Shown piece by piece: positions 34,931 to 45,835 of a stretch of 64,000 nt of DNA. The notes below the pieces were generated by a model, which saw nothing but the letters and a program-made list of their open reading frames with translations, was not told the DNA's origin and made no database searches. The DNA is from Siphonodentalium dalli (Eukaryota; Mollusca; Scaphopoda; Gadilida; Siphonodentaliidae). The DNA is taken from contig CP136069.1 in assembly GCA_032622095.1 (NCBI GenBank), positions 71,011,319 to 71,075,318 on the forward strand. Direction: 5' to 3'. Numbering within the stretch: the first letter of the stretch is position 1; every line of letters begins with the position of its first letter. Position numbers and translations under genes: made by a program.

Positions 34931-35805
34931 GAAAATATACAGATGGTGGTTTTATGTTGTATATAGGACGAACATATGGTTGTTTTATTGTATGTACTAT
35001 ATAATGTGGTGGTTTTATGGTGTTTATATAAGACAGACCTAGATACGGTTGTTTTATGGTGTATATGACATACATATACATATGGTGGTTTTATGGTGTA
35101 TATAAGATGCACATATGGTGGTTTTATAGTGTATATATAAGACGCACATATGGTGGCTTTATGTTGTATATAAGACGCACATATGGTGGCTTCATGGTGT
35201 ATATAAGACGCACATATGGTGGTTTTGTAGTGTATATAATACGTACAGATGGTGGCTTTATGGTGTATATAAGAAGTACGAATGATCGTTTTAGGGTTTA
35301 TATAAGACGGACAGGTGGTGACTTTATGGTGTATATATAAGACGTACAGCTGGTGGTGGTTGTATGTTGAATATAAGACGTAGATATGGTGGGGGTTTAT
35401 GGTGTATGCAAGACGTACATATTATGGTTTACGGTGTATAATTTATAAGAAGTACTTATATGTATGTTGGTTTTATAGTGCGTATATAATGCGTACATAT
35501 GGTTGTTTTATGATGTATATACGACGTACATATGGTCGATTTATGATGTATATACGACGTACATATGGTGGATTTATAGTGTATATAAGACGTACAAATG
35601 GTGGTTTTATTGTGTATATAAGACGTAAAGAGTTAGCTTTTGTTGCGTATATAAGACCCACATATGGTGTCCATGTATATCAGACGTACATATGGGTGTT
35701 TTATGGTGTATATAAGAGTTGTATGGTGATTTTTTTGGGATATATAATACGTACAGATGGTGGTTTATGGTATATAAGACTCACATATATGATGGTTTTA
35801 GGTGT
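34931..35805 (+). repeat. 33-bp minisatellite, about 26 units
   Basis: The unit approximates TATGGTGTATATAAGACGCA plus CATATGGTGGTTT. Period is 33 bp with occasional 1-3 bp changes. Because 33 is a multiple of 3, one frame stays open and gives peptide repeats (YIRRTYGGFMV) at 35056-35340 and 35399-35881. There is no signal peptide or splice site, and the frame breaks between blocks, so I treat it as non-coding. Confidence 0.9.
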
Positions 35806-35982
35806 CAAATCGGACAAAGAATGTTTAAAGGGGCATATAATCTTCGATGGTAATTTAAGTTCAGCATTTGTTCACTTTTGACGAATCGATGATCGAAATA
35901 GGCTGATTTATAACTTCGAACTAATATCTAATTAACATTTCTAGTTGGCGTATTTCATACACTCAATTCATGCATGTTCCTT

Positions 35983-36470
35983 TAAAAGTAGAAAGCGGAC
36001 GAAAATACATAACTTTTTTATGCTAATCTAAGCCTGCTCCTGTATATACGGTTTTGAACCACACTATATGTAGCCTACCCCATGCAGTGCTTAGTTCATA
36101 TTGGCAGTCAAGAAGGTATGCTACCGACAATAAAGCATTTTCGTTGTGGGTATCTTACATAAACTGGTCACCACGACTACATATGTGGTCAAAAAAGATT
36201 AATATATTTATCATAAACTCATACTCGGAATTGGTAGGAAAGACCACGGCAATTAGCTGTTATGTCCTTTTAACAGTATAAATCGGACGAAAATACACAA
36301 ATGATTATGCTGACCTACTCCAGTCTCTTGTTCACCTTAAACCACAGTATAGGTTCTTTACCTTACCCCATGCAGTGCGTAGTTCATAATGCCAACAGGT
36401 CGTATCGCCGTCAAGAAGGTATGCTGCCGACAATGAAGCATTTTCCATGTGGATAACTCGCATAAACTAA
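35983..36470. repeat. Imperfect tandem duplication, about 285-bp period
   Basis: 35983-36165 and 36271-36470 share 'CGGACGAAAATACA', 'CCCCATGCAGTGC', 'TCAAGAAGGTATGCT' and 'CGACAAT.AAGCATTTTC' in order. Confidence 0.75.
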
Positions 36471-36697
36471 TATTTTGGATTCCGCGCCTGTTCGTATTAA
36501 ACCTTGCCAGAATGTCGTTCGATTTATACCGCTAGCATTTACACGCCTCATATCCTAGCGTTTCTCGTTGATGTTTTGAGTGTCTTAATGAGATTTACCC
36601 CATCTCAGCGGTATGAGTTCTCGAGTGTTTTTATATTCTTAATACTTGAGCATGGCTTTTGTGCAAACATATAAACTATATGAAACACAAGAACTAA

Positions 36698-36926
36698 CAG
36701 AGAGTACCCCGTCGCTGCAGGCATAGAGTACCCCGTCGATGTAGGCAGATAGTATCCCGTCGATGTAGGCAGAGATTAGCCCGTCGATGTAGTCAGATAT
36801 TACCCCGTCGATGTAGGCAGATAGTATACCCCGTCGATGTAGGCAGTGAGTACCCCGTCGATGTAGGCAGAGAGTACCCCATTGTTGTAGGCAGCCTATA
36901 TACCCCATCGGTGTAGGCTCTATAGC
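36698..36926. repeat. 24-bp minisatellite, about 9 units
   Basis: The unit approximates ACCCCGTCGATGTAGGCAG plus AGAGT, period 24 with one 26-bp unit. On the - strand one frame stays open (8-residue SAYIDGVL repeats), a by-product of the period. Confidence 0.9.
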
Positions 36927-37077
36927 TGGATTAAAGGGGTACTATACACTAAATCCGGCCACTTAATGGGACCATCTCCTTTTATACTCAACATAATAAT
37001 ATATGCAACAAACGAATGAATTTGAGCCATGGATTAGTGCAAAATACACTTATGTGCTCTACGAACGATGCAAACAA

Positions 37078-37142
37078 CATGGTAATTATAACGAAAATGA
37101 ATAAATGGCTGGAGTTCATCCATTTTCATTATAATTACCATG
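37078..37142. repeat. 65-bp hairpin
   Basis: CATGGTAATTATAACGAAAA at the left pairs with its near-complement ending at 37142; loop of about 12 bp. Confidence 0.85.
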
Positions 37143-37879
37143 AAATTTCATGCCGGACACCACATCACTTGGAAATTTCACACCAAAAATATGTTGAAAA
37201 TGTTCTGATAGTTTGATTTTCCAACCAGTATTTAATATGAAATTATCGTTCAAGTTCAAGAGGGTACATTTGGAATTCCAAGCTGGCCCTCATGCAGTCA
37301 CGTCCCTCGAGTATAGAGATGCACTATACATCAGTGCACACATTGACAGTTACAGCACGCCGCTCACTATTACAAATGTGTGCAATTTGTCATAAAATGC
37401 AAGATCTCCCTCTATCATACTCTCTGCCAAGATTCTAATTTCGATTAAACCGTTCAGAGAGGCTGTGAATGTCTGCGATGATGAATTTCCACCGTCGCCT
37501 AATGTCGGTGCAGAACACAAAACGCCAACAGGTTAGAAGGAACTAAATGTTTTCCATAGGCCTCAGTGTTAACGTTTGGCCACGCCCACGCTAAAAAATC
37601 GCGAGTTCCTACGTGCACGGTGCATACTGTCATAAGACCAACCCTTCCGACATTTTTTGCCATTTAGGAGTACTTTCCGTGCCACACCTTTTTTAATTTT
37701 CAACATACGTTTTCCACACTACCCCACTTTTTGCACAAACTTCGAAAGGCTGACGAAAGCCAACATCGAGCCACATTCTCCCACCGCGAACGTATTTCAG
37801 ACTATTGAACACCCACATGTTTACATGCCATGAGTATTATATTTCTTGAGTTTGTAGATTTATATGTAACTAGAAGGTG
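37143..37879. other. Gene-free stretch with repeat fragments
   Basis: 37195-37245 matches the dispersed repeat at 49000 and 61290. 37355-37510 matches the units at 39650-40330 ('GTGCGCAATTTGTCATAAAA' type). Confidence 0.5.
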
Positions 37880-38530
37880 ACCCGACTTCGTCCGGGCTTG
37901 GACCTTGAATTGACCATTTTGAAGGTCACGGTCAGGTTGGGTAACGATTTGACCCGTCCAAAACACTGCCCGTACAAAAGTACCCGACAAAAGTACCCGT
38001 CGAAATCCATCCGGTTTTACCCGATTTGACCTTGAATTGATCATTTTGAAGGTCAAGGTCAGGTCGGGGTCACGATTTTACCCGCCCAAAACACTCAGTG
38101 GACAAAAGTAACCCAATGTATAAAATTTCGTCGAAATCCCATCAAAATTGGCGATTTGACCTTGAATTGACCCGATTTCAAGGTCAAGGTCACGTCGCAC
38201 GGGCAAATGAATATGCTTATGCGACTCCCCATACGAATGTACCCACACATACCAAGTTTCATCGAAATCCCGTGATATTCGCGCGTTTGACCTTGAAATA
38301 GCCCGATTTCAAGGTCAAGGTCACGTCGCACGGGCAAATTAATAGGCCTATGCCACTCCCCGGCCGAAGGTACCCCCACGTACCAAGTTTCATCGAAATC
38401 CCGTGATATTCGGGCGTTTGACCTTGGAATGACCCGATTTCAAGGTCAATGTCACGTTGCACGGACAAATTAATAGGCCCATGCCACCCCCGGCCGAAAA
38501 TACCCCCACATGCCAAGTTTCATCGAAACA
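37880..38530. repeat. Tandem array of about 130 bp units with AAGGTCAAGGTCACG motifs
   Basis: About five units. The last three are spaced about 131 bp apart, starting near 38155, 38285 and 38416. Each has TTTGACCTTGAA, then CCCGATTTCAAGGTCAAGG in inverted arrangement. The array ends in a short CA run at about 38528. Such units are common in molluscan dispersed elements. The flanks (TAACTAGAAGGTGACCC, TATATAATAGAAGAT) suggest it sits in a mobile element of unresolved type. Confidence 0.85.
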
Positions 38531-39512
38531 CACACACACCCTGATCTTCCAAAATATATAATAGAAGATATTATACGCCTATCGCGTGCCGGAAACGTCT
38601 TAACTCGTATTCGACATGCCGTTTAAAACGGTCGTAATTCTTATAGCTATTTAGTTCCTTCCAATGAACATGCTCTCTTGGCATAATACCGTTCATCTGA
38701 AATTGCCATCAGTTGAACAATGACCAACCATAAGGTGTGTTGGAAAATTTCTAACAGTTAGAATGGTTGGGGTAACGGCTGGAAAATTATAACCCAGGGG
38801 AGAGGTGCAAATGGAAATCCCCGCAAACTGGTTCAAGGTGCATGACCGTGCATCTCAATGTCTTCTCGCCAGTCATACTTCCTTTCTTACTATGTCGCCA
38901 GCTGGGTGCTTGTCTGTGGTTTTCTATATTTAGCAGTGGTTTTCCAGCCAACATTTGGAATCGAGCACCCAAGATTTGTTATATATATGTGTTGTGATAA
39001 CAATTCCAGCACTAAATACTTATTGAAAGAATGCAGAATTAGAGCGGTATTTTTTTTTTTGGACGATTTTCGCACACAAAACTCAGCAAACTGGCAGTAC
39101 ACTAGAATTACTTAGTTTGACTTGACTCTTGTTTGCCATGTATGTTGTCGTCCATTTGCTTTGGGACTGTTGTGTTGATAAAATAATCGGAAAACCAAAT
39201 CACACCGTTTCGAGATATAGTTCTTTGGTTGTAGTGGGACTTTCAAAACTTAAGGTACGAACTTACACAAATGTTTTTCGATAGTTTGTGTACTTGATAG
39301 AGGGGAACGTGTGGCTCTGTTCGCTTAGTATATATATAATATATTAATATCTGGGAAGTCCACCAGATGTGAGTAATATGCCACCGATAGCGGCAATCTT
39401 ACAGTCATCAAGGAAGTTAAACTCTGCATTGATTTTGGGTGCTTCTGTTAGATATTATGAAATCCACACCACAACGGAGACCATCTTATCACGTCCCTGT
39501 CGAGCAGTGATG
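38531..39512. other. Gene-free stretch
   Basis: 38690-38790 shares short motifs with the dispersed repeat at 17255-17540. Nothing else recognised. Confidence 0.35.
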
Positions 39513-39610
39513 TCACAGGTCCCCTGGTGCGATACCACCCCCACTACAAGTATATATATATATTTATTATATACTTGTGTAGTGGTGGTATCGCACCAGG
39601 GGACCTGTGA
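39513..39610. repeat. 98-bp hairpin
   Basis: TCACAGGTCCCCTGGTGCGA at the left pairs with the right end (39569-39610). A small indel lies in the CCACCCCCAC segment; the loop is a TA-rich run. Confidence 0.9.
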
Positions 39611-39639
39611 GTGATGTACTACACACGTGCACACATTGA

Positions 39640-40625
39640 CATTTCCATCACCACCCGCACTAAGTGCTCTCTATTACAACTGTGCGCAATTTGTCATAAA
39701 ATGCAACATCTCCCTCTATCCCTCTTGCCAACATTCTCCTTTGGATTACACCGCTCAGCGAGGCTCTGATCGTCTGCCGGGATGAACTGCCGCCATCGCC
39801 TAATTTCGACGCAGAACACCAAAGTCGGAGCCTAATTACTATATTAGTTACCCTCACTCAGGTGTCAAACAGGTGCATATGTACTTGATGATTTATGCCC
39901 GTAGACTGGCATCATGATGTTCGTGAATTGGTGATTGCAGTCTTGAAGAAACACCTCAAGTCACGTATACATAGACACCCTAGATATTCGTTGGCGCATG
40001 TGACGTCGTTCTCAGATTTTCGGCTATACAGTTTCTTGTTTCTTTATTTGTTTTCAACAACTTCAACATTAGTAATGACATTTCACGCACACGCAGTTCA
40101 CGTAAAATCCATTATCACGGACTTTGAGGTGTTGTGCATGCTCTCACAGTCCATGCCAACATTCGCAGTTGGATTACACCGTTTTTCAGCGAGGCGGTTA
40201 ATGTCTGCGATGATGAATTGCCACCAACGCCTAATTTCGACGCAGAACACCAAACGCCGGAGCCTAATTACTCTAATAGTTACCCTCAACGCAGGTGTCA
40301 AACAGGTTCATATGTACTGCAGTAATACGCGTGTGCTTGGCGATGATTTATGTCCGTAGACTAGCATCATGATGTTCGTGAATTGTTGGCGATTACATGT
40401 CTTGAAGAAACGCTCAAGACACGTAGACACCCTAGTAATTCATTGGCGCAGGTGACGTCGTTCTCAAACATAACTATTGCTTTGTTTTCTCAGTTTCGGC
40501 TAACACTTTCTTGTCTCTATTTTGTTTTTGTTCAACAACTTCAACATTAGTAATGACAATTCACTCAGTTCACGCGAAATTCATTATGACTTTGAGGCGT
40601 TGCTCATGCATGCTATCTGTGCCAA
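39640..40625. repeat. Tandem duplication, about 432-bp period
   Basis: Shared markers repeat at fixed spacing: 'GATGAA.TGCC.CCA.CGCC' at 39781 and 40213, 'GTAGACTGGCATCATGATG' near 39902 and 40356, and 'CAACTTCAACATTAGTAATG' near 40059 and 40538. A third, older copy of part of the unit lies at 37355-37510. Confidence 0.85.
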
Positions 40626-42595
40626 GACGGGGCATATAACGTTCAGACACTTAAAATGATTTGATCATTTATTTACAAACAGTTCAATAAGTTATCTTCG
40701 GGTCGTATCCTAGTTGGGTTCGTCTTCCTGTCGTCTGCATGAATCGTGAGTATCTCGTATCTTCATATGTTGAGTTCGTCTTCCTGTCGTCTGCACGTTT
40801 CGGGGGCTTCTCGCTTCGTCATAGGTTGAGTTCGCTGATCTCTAGTTGAGCATCTCGGTCTGTCATCTGCTGTCGTTTGGGTACGCCTTGTCGTCGGTAC
40901 ATCAGGGACGCGTTGTTCGGACTTACAAGCAATTTGGCTTACCTATTATTATTTTCGACCATCTCGCTTGCTGGTCTTTTCTTCTTGAAGTGCATCTGCT
41001 GTCTTTGCGGGAACGTGTTGACTACTGGAGGTCTCAGTGGATACTTGTTTGGCTATGAAACTGCTGGATTATTTATACAGGTTTCCACCGTGGCGTGCCT
41101 CGGGCATTCTTTACGAGTGATCGGCGACTCGGTCCGAGATCGGTCAACCCGGAACTATCTTCTTGATTCCGTCTACAGATATGTTTCGAGCGGCTAGTCT
41201 GTCCATGGTAAATGTATTTCACCGACTATATCTTCTTCGCGTGACCAGCCGTGTGTTGTCCGTGTATGTATCTCAATGATTCTATCTGTGGATTGGTCGG
41301 TTATGTACCAGTCGATGTGTATAGCTAATGGACGGGTCTCTCTACGTTCGGTATGGGCATTGCTAATATTGTCTGCTCCCCTATATTGAAGATTCTGTCC
41401 GTGTGTCCCATCCGTCGTTGTGTTCGCCCTGCATGTTGGCACATATCAGGTTACATGCAACACACCAAATGATTTGCATATAGGTCTCAGTGTTAACAAA
41501 TCCCGCTGGCCTGTATTCGCAGGAAATGGTTGACCCTGCACGAGTATAAAACAAATTAAAGAACTTCCTTTTAGACACACGAAAATGTGCCCAAACGTTC
41601 TTGTCAACGTACTGCGTCACACTACCCTCGAAATTGAGTGGGAAAATAAACATCGAAAAAAACACCAAACCCTCCCATAAAGTATTAGTCAATTTGGCAG
41701 TCGTAACCGTTCACCATGTGGATATATTTGATGTTTCTCGTCGGGAAACACGTTTTTACATCTTTTCGTGCACTTTTCATGACCATTCAGCTGCCAGGAT
41801 TTTTTCTTATGCTGATACTAAGATAAGAAAGTCGCACAAACGATATTAAATTGCGTCCATTTATATACCCACGTCAAAATAAATAAATTTGATTCCAAAC
41901 ATGTCTGTGTTTTTACTATATTAACCCTTTTCTGCCACCACCCATATCTGAATGTGCTAAAAAATTACCTTGACTTGAATGTAATTTTTTGTTAATTTTA
42001 GCTGCATTTTGGCAAAGTAAACAATGACGACGTACATACATGTAGCCGATCTGATAGCTTGTAGATACCACTTCAGGAAAATATGCCATATGATTCGATA
42101 GGCGAATTGGGCGCACTTAGCTTTCACATTGGGCGCACCTACCTAATTTTCCTCGGCGTTGATTTACCTGCGTGAATTCTTGGTGATATGCAATCTTCGC
42201 GAAGAGCAGTTTTTGTCTTCAAAAGGCCGCCTTTCGCCAGTGATGAAATAGGGTGTCACCCCAACCCCCTCAATCCTGCGTACCAGTTTAGAACATAATT
42301 ATGGACTCATATGGTCGAATGCATGCACATATTACACACTGATATCATTGTTTTCACACATTAATTTTGCTGAAGTTATATCCATAACATAAACATATCA
42401 AGAGGAATTAGACTGAATTACAACAGAATATATCATATGTGGGCTGGACAAAAATCTAAATGTTTGTAACTTAGTGCTATAAAAATTAAGTACCAGTCTT
42501 TTTGTTGAATCGTGAATTCCGGCTAAAATGTGCATACATGTATGTATCCCGATTACCATTCAAAGATGGTCTATCTCTTTGTAAACATGTGTTAT
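40626..42595. other. Region without a recognised gene; two longer unassigned frames
   Basis: 40700-40800 has a short tandem repeat ('GTTCGTCTTCCTGTCGTCTG' twice). The + frame 40877-41197 (106 codons) contains a hydrophobic stretch that could span a membrane ('LAYLLLFSTISLAGLFF'). A - frame at 41381-41692 (103 codons) is also open. Neither has a family signature or convincing splice sites. GC is a little higher than in the surroundings. Confidence 0.3.
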
Positions 42596-43068
42596 ATAGT
42601 TACCGGGGTATAAAATATTAAATATGAAATGAAGACTCCTGTCCGGAAATGATTCTATCGATTAATATTGATTATATTTCGAAAATGTTCTGATCTAAAA
42701 ACGTGTGGTTGTTTAGCTAACGAACAATATTGGTTACTGTTAACAGAGACCAGAAATTTTATTGTGTATTTTGTCACAAATAAACGTTAATTAGACTCAT
42801 TATCGCTGATAACTATGGAATAAAACAATACAAACAATCAATCTGGGACATTTGACGTTCTGAACGTAGCTATGGAACATCCTAATGATCTTTATCGCTA
42901 TATGGTATCGCATGAATTGTCTGTTCTAAAAATAGAACAATAAAGTGTCCCATTTAATCATCTCATTTCATAATGGAATATTCTAAATAAAATCAATATT
43001 AATTGATAGAAGCGTTTCCAGACAGGGGTCTTCGATTCATATTTACTATTTTATACCCACGCAACTAT
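42596..43068. mobile_element. Non-autonomous element with inverted arms of about 95 bp
   Basis: 42596-42690 is the inverted copy of 42974-43068 (shared 'GGGTATAAAATA', 'TAATATTGATT'), with scattered mismatches. No coding capacity. Confidence 0.8.
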
Positions 43069-44109
43069 TGCAAATTTGTTATTTAAAGAGATAATCCATT
43101 TTAACAAAAGGGTATACTGCGTACCACATCACGTTTTTTTTTGTGGTACAGTTCAGAATATCGGGAATTGTACCACAAAACGACGTTCATGTATCCATGG
43201 AATACAGGCTACTAACCAACCGGAATGGCCTGTTATGCAGGTTTGGGCAAGGTCGTATTACAATTTTGTTTTTACAACTCTCTGTTCTATAAATAATTCT
43301 TTATTTGTTCAAAGTGGCACCCTTTTCTAGTGATCTAATTGGCACCCATGGAACTAAGAGCGGAAGGTGCAGGCCGAATCACTTGGTATATACCGGTAAC
43401 CGGTTAGAAAACCTGGGCGATTGTCGTATTGTGACGATAACCCCTTTAGACATACTAAACTACCACGATGATCAGTAACATTTACCAAATGCATTCGATG
43501 CGAATTTGATGAATATCCCACACGACGAAAGCAGCTGTCATTCGTCTCGCGCGGACGGCATGACAACTTCCTGTCGTCTGGAAGTGGCTGAGTTTATATT
43601 GCATATTAAATAGAAAGCGACAACAAATTCTTGAAACGGAGCTCTCCAATCCTATCAACGGCTGGCTGATTAAATTTTCTCAGGGTTTTCTTGACATATT
43701 GGGCTACTTTAATCAGCCGACTGAATTCCCATGGCATCCTTTGTCGAACACTACCGTAAATTGCTCGAATTAATTAATAAAAGCCGGCTCGTGTTTGGGT
43801 CGCGATTGCACCTCCACACCAGAACACAATTGAATTTACGCTTACAAACGCCGGGGATTCCGGAGAGGAAATCGAACAGAACCCATGATTGAATTAATGT
43901 CGCCAATCCGGATAAATGGTGTTTGATTACGACGCATTCACAGGGTCAGACTCGGGGTGATAAATCGTATAGACCCAGACCATATAGTAAATTATCTTGG
44001 GATCAGCGCCTCCGAGTGGCGACCAGACTGATTGTTGTATTAGAAGTTGGGTGCATATGACACTATTGCAAACACAAAACAAAACCGAAACTCCATCCAA
44101 ATAAGTATT
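43069..44109. other. Gene-free stretch
   Basis: Nothing recognised. Confidence 0.35.
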
Positions 44110-44490
44110 TCAATAGATGACAGAGTCAGAATATACAAAACAGTTCAAACGTCTAGATTCAAGAAATATACATCGGGCTTCTCGAATGTATATACAGTAA
44201 TGCCCTAAGTAATCGACTCCTTACCCGCAGCAGAATTATGGGTAACTTTTCAGGATTTAGTCGGAAATATGGCTAGTTGCCATTTATCGGAAAGCTCTCG
44301 GTGAGAGCTTTCCGATGAATGGCAACAAGCCATATTTCCGACTAAATCCTGAAAAGTTACCCATAATTATGCTGTGGTTAAGGAGTCGATTATTTATGGC
44401 ATTACTGTAGATCCTCTATGGATTCAACAGTACGACAATGTTTTGCTTACTGGAACAGCGTTGTTGTTCCAGTGTGTTTTCTGTGTGTCG
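44110..44490. repeat. Dispersed repeat interrupted by a MITE
   Basis: Flanks on both sides of 44195-44407 match 29245-29420. Confidence 0.6.
44195..44407. mobile_element. Tc1/mariner-type MITE, almost a complete palindrome
   Basis: 213 bp, starting CAGTAATGCC and ending GGCATTACTG, flanked by TA on both sides (44193-44194, 44408-44409). The arms are about 100 bp and nearly perfect; the centre is AAAGCTCTCGGTGAGAGCTTT. TA duplication and CAGT ends fit Tc1/mariner. Confidence 0.9.
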
Positions 44491-44599
44491 AATTTTGAAA
44501 AATGCCGAATATAATTGATACTGAAGCATGACACTGTCTTATCTGATTAACCAAATTGTACAGTGGAGCGATAATTAAGTGACGTGTAATACATTTAAC

Positions 44600-44645
44600 T
44601 ATATATAAGAGAAAACATTGGCCTAAACATATTTACCAAAACCTT
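44600..44645. repeat. Relic of the piggyBac-like MITE hairpin
   Basis: 'TATATAAGAGAAAACATTGG' followed by CCTAAA resembles the hairpin arm and core of the MITE with a few changes. A second scrap, CCTCGCATATATAAGA, is at 45115-45130. Confidence 0.45.
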
Positions 44646-45015
44646 GTAAACCAAAGCGAGGTCTTATATATTTTAGAGCACTATCCCATTGTTACAATCG
44701 CTCCCTGATTTTTGGTGAAGCACACCAATTACCAAGGCTGGCGAAGGAATAGTTAAGTGATTTTCCCACTGTTAGGCACACGCAACTCATAAGAGACACA
44801 TCGCACGGGTGCTTTAAAATTGGACCAGACTGTGTTGTTTCGGACATATATATTCACATTCAACGGCGATCAGTGCATGTTAATCACGTTGTTGGGCGTG
44901 GCTAACAGGCTATTGTGTCCAACCGCGGCAAGCGCACGGATTGTGCGTCGTGGTCAAAACACTCTCATTTCCAGTTGATTGCATTATGTGGGATCCATTG
45001 TGCTCTAATTTGGTC

Positions 45016-45096
45016 AGAGCACGCGAATAGTTCTTTACCAGAATAACTCTCGTCTTCGGCTCGATTTATTCTGGTAAAGAACAATTCGTGTGCTCT
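45016..45096. repeat. Hairpin with 31-bp arms
   Basis: 45016-45046 pairs with 45066-45096 with two mismatches ('AGTTCTTTACCAGAATAA' in the left arm). Loop of 19 bp. Confidence 0.9.
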
Positions 45097-45166
45097 AACC
45101 CTTATTTAATGCTACCTCGCATATATAAGACAGTTTAATACGTTGGTGTCATTCAAATCTTTGCAG

Positions 45167-45343
45167 TAACTGTTAACAGTAGACATAGTAGAGAAATCAC
45201 CAGTAATGCCGACTGCGGGGCTCGGGAGTCGATTGCGGATAACCAGAAGTGTCTGAAGAGATGTCGAGCGGATCAAGACTGCGTCAGTTCCCGAAAGCGG
45301 TGTTTGTGCGACGGTGCATGCGGCCTCAGCTGTGTCAATCCTA
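45167..45343 (+). CDS. Exon: short Cys-rich module (CLCDG...CGLSC type) of a sushi-domain gene
   Basis: Acceptor CTTTGCAG at 45159-45166 and donor A|GTAAGA at 45344 enclose 177 bp, phase 1 at both ends, 59 residues, no stop. The module has Cys at 'DCGAR', 'KCLKRC', 'QDC', '[12 protein letters not shown]' and ends 'VNPS'. I know this pattern from N-terminal parts of invertebrate secreted sushi and pentraxin-like proteins, where it precedes the first CCP. It lies 1975 bp before the first sushi exon on the same strand. The upstream exon (signal peptide) is not firmly found. Role of the module unknown; probably extracellular, disulfide-bonded. Confidence 0.75.
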
Positions 45344-45526
45344 GTAAGATTACCCCTTTATATACTAAATGGATTGTCCCACTCAGTTATACAATTATAC
45401 ATAAGAAGGGTCTATAGTATTAATCTGGAGGGGTGATATAAGCAGACGACAGATAATAGAAAGTGCAGAAGACGGCAACGATGAAGACCACATGTGATTA
45501 TGATATTGTGATCATGTTGATTATGA

Positions 45527-45835
45527 TGATGGACGACGACGATACGATGATGCTGAATTATGTTGAATATGATGACCATGACGATGGTGGTGGTAATGAT
45601 GATGATGATTATGATGATGATGATTACGAAGATGACGACCACGGGTGGATATGTTGATGATAATGATGATGATTAATTTGATGATGATGATGATGGTGAT
45701 GATGATGACGTTGGTGATGATGATGATGATGATGATGACGACGACGACGACGACGACGATGATGATGATGATGCTGATGATGATGACGACGATGATGATG
45801 ATGATGATGATAATGATGCATTTGATGGTGTAGCT
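45527..45835. repeat. (GAT/GAC)n trinucleotide tract
   Basis: About 300 bp of GAT, GAC and related triplets in the intron after the Cys-rich exon. All frames stay open and give homopolymer-like peptides; not coding. Confidence 0.95.
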
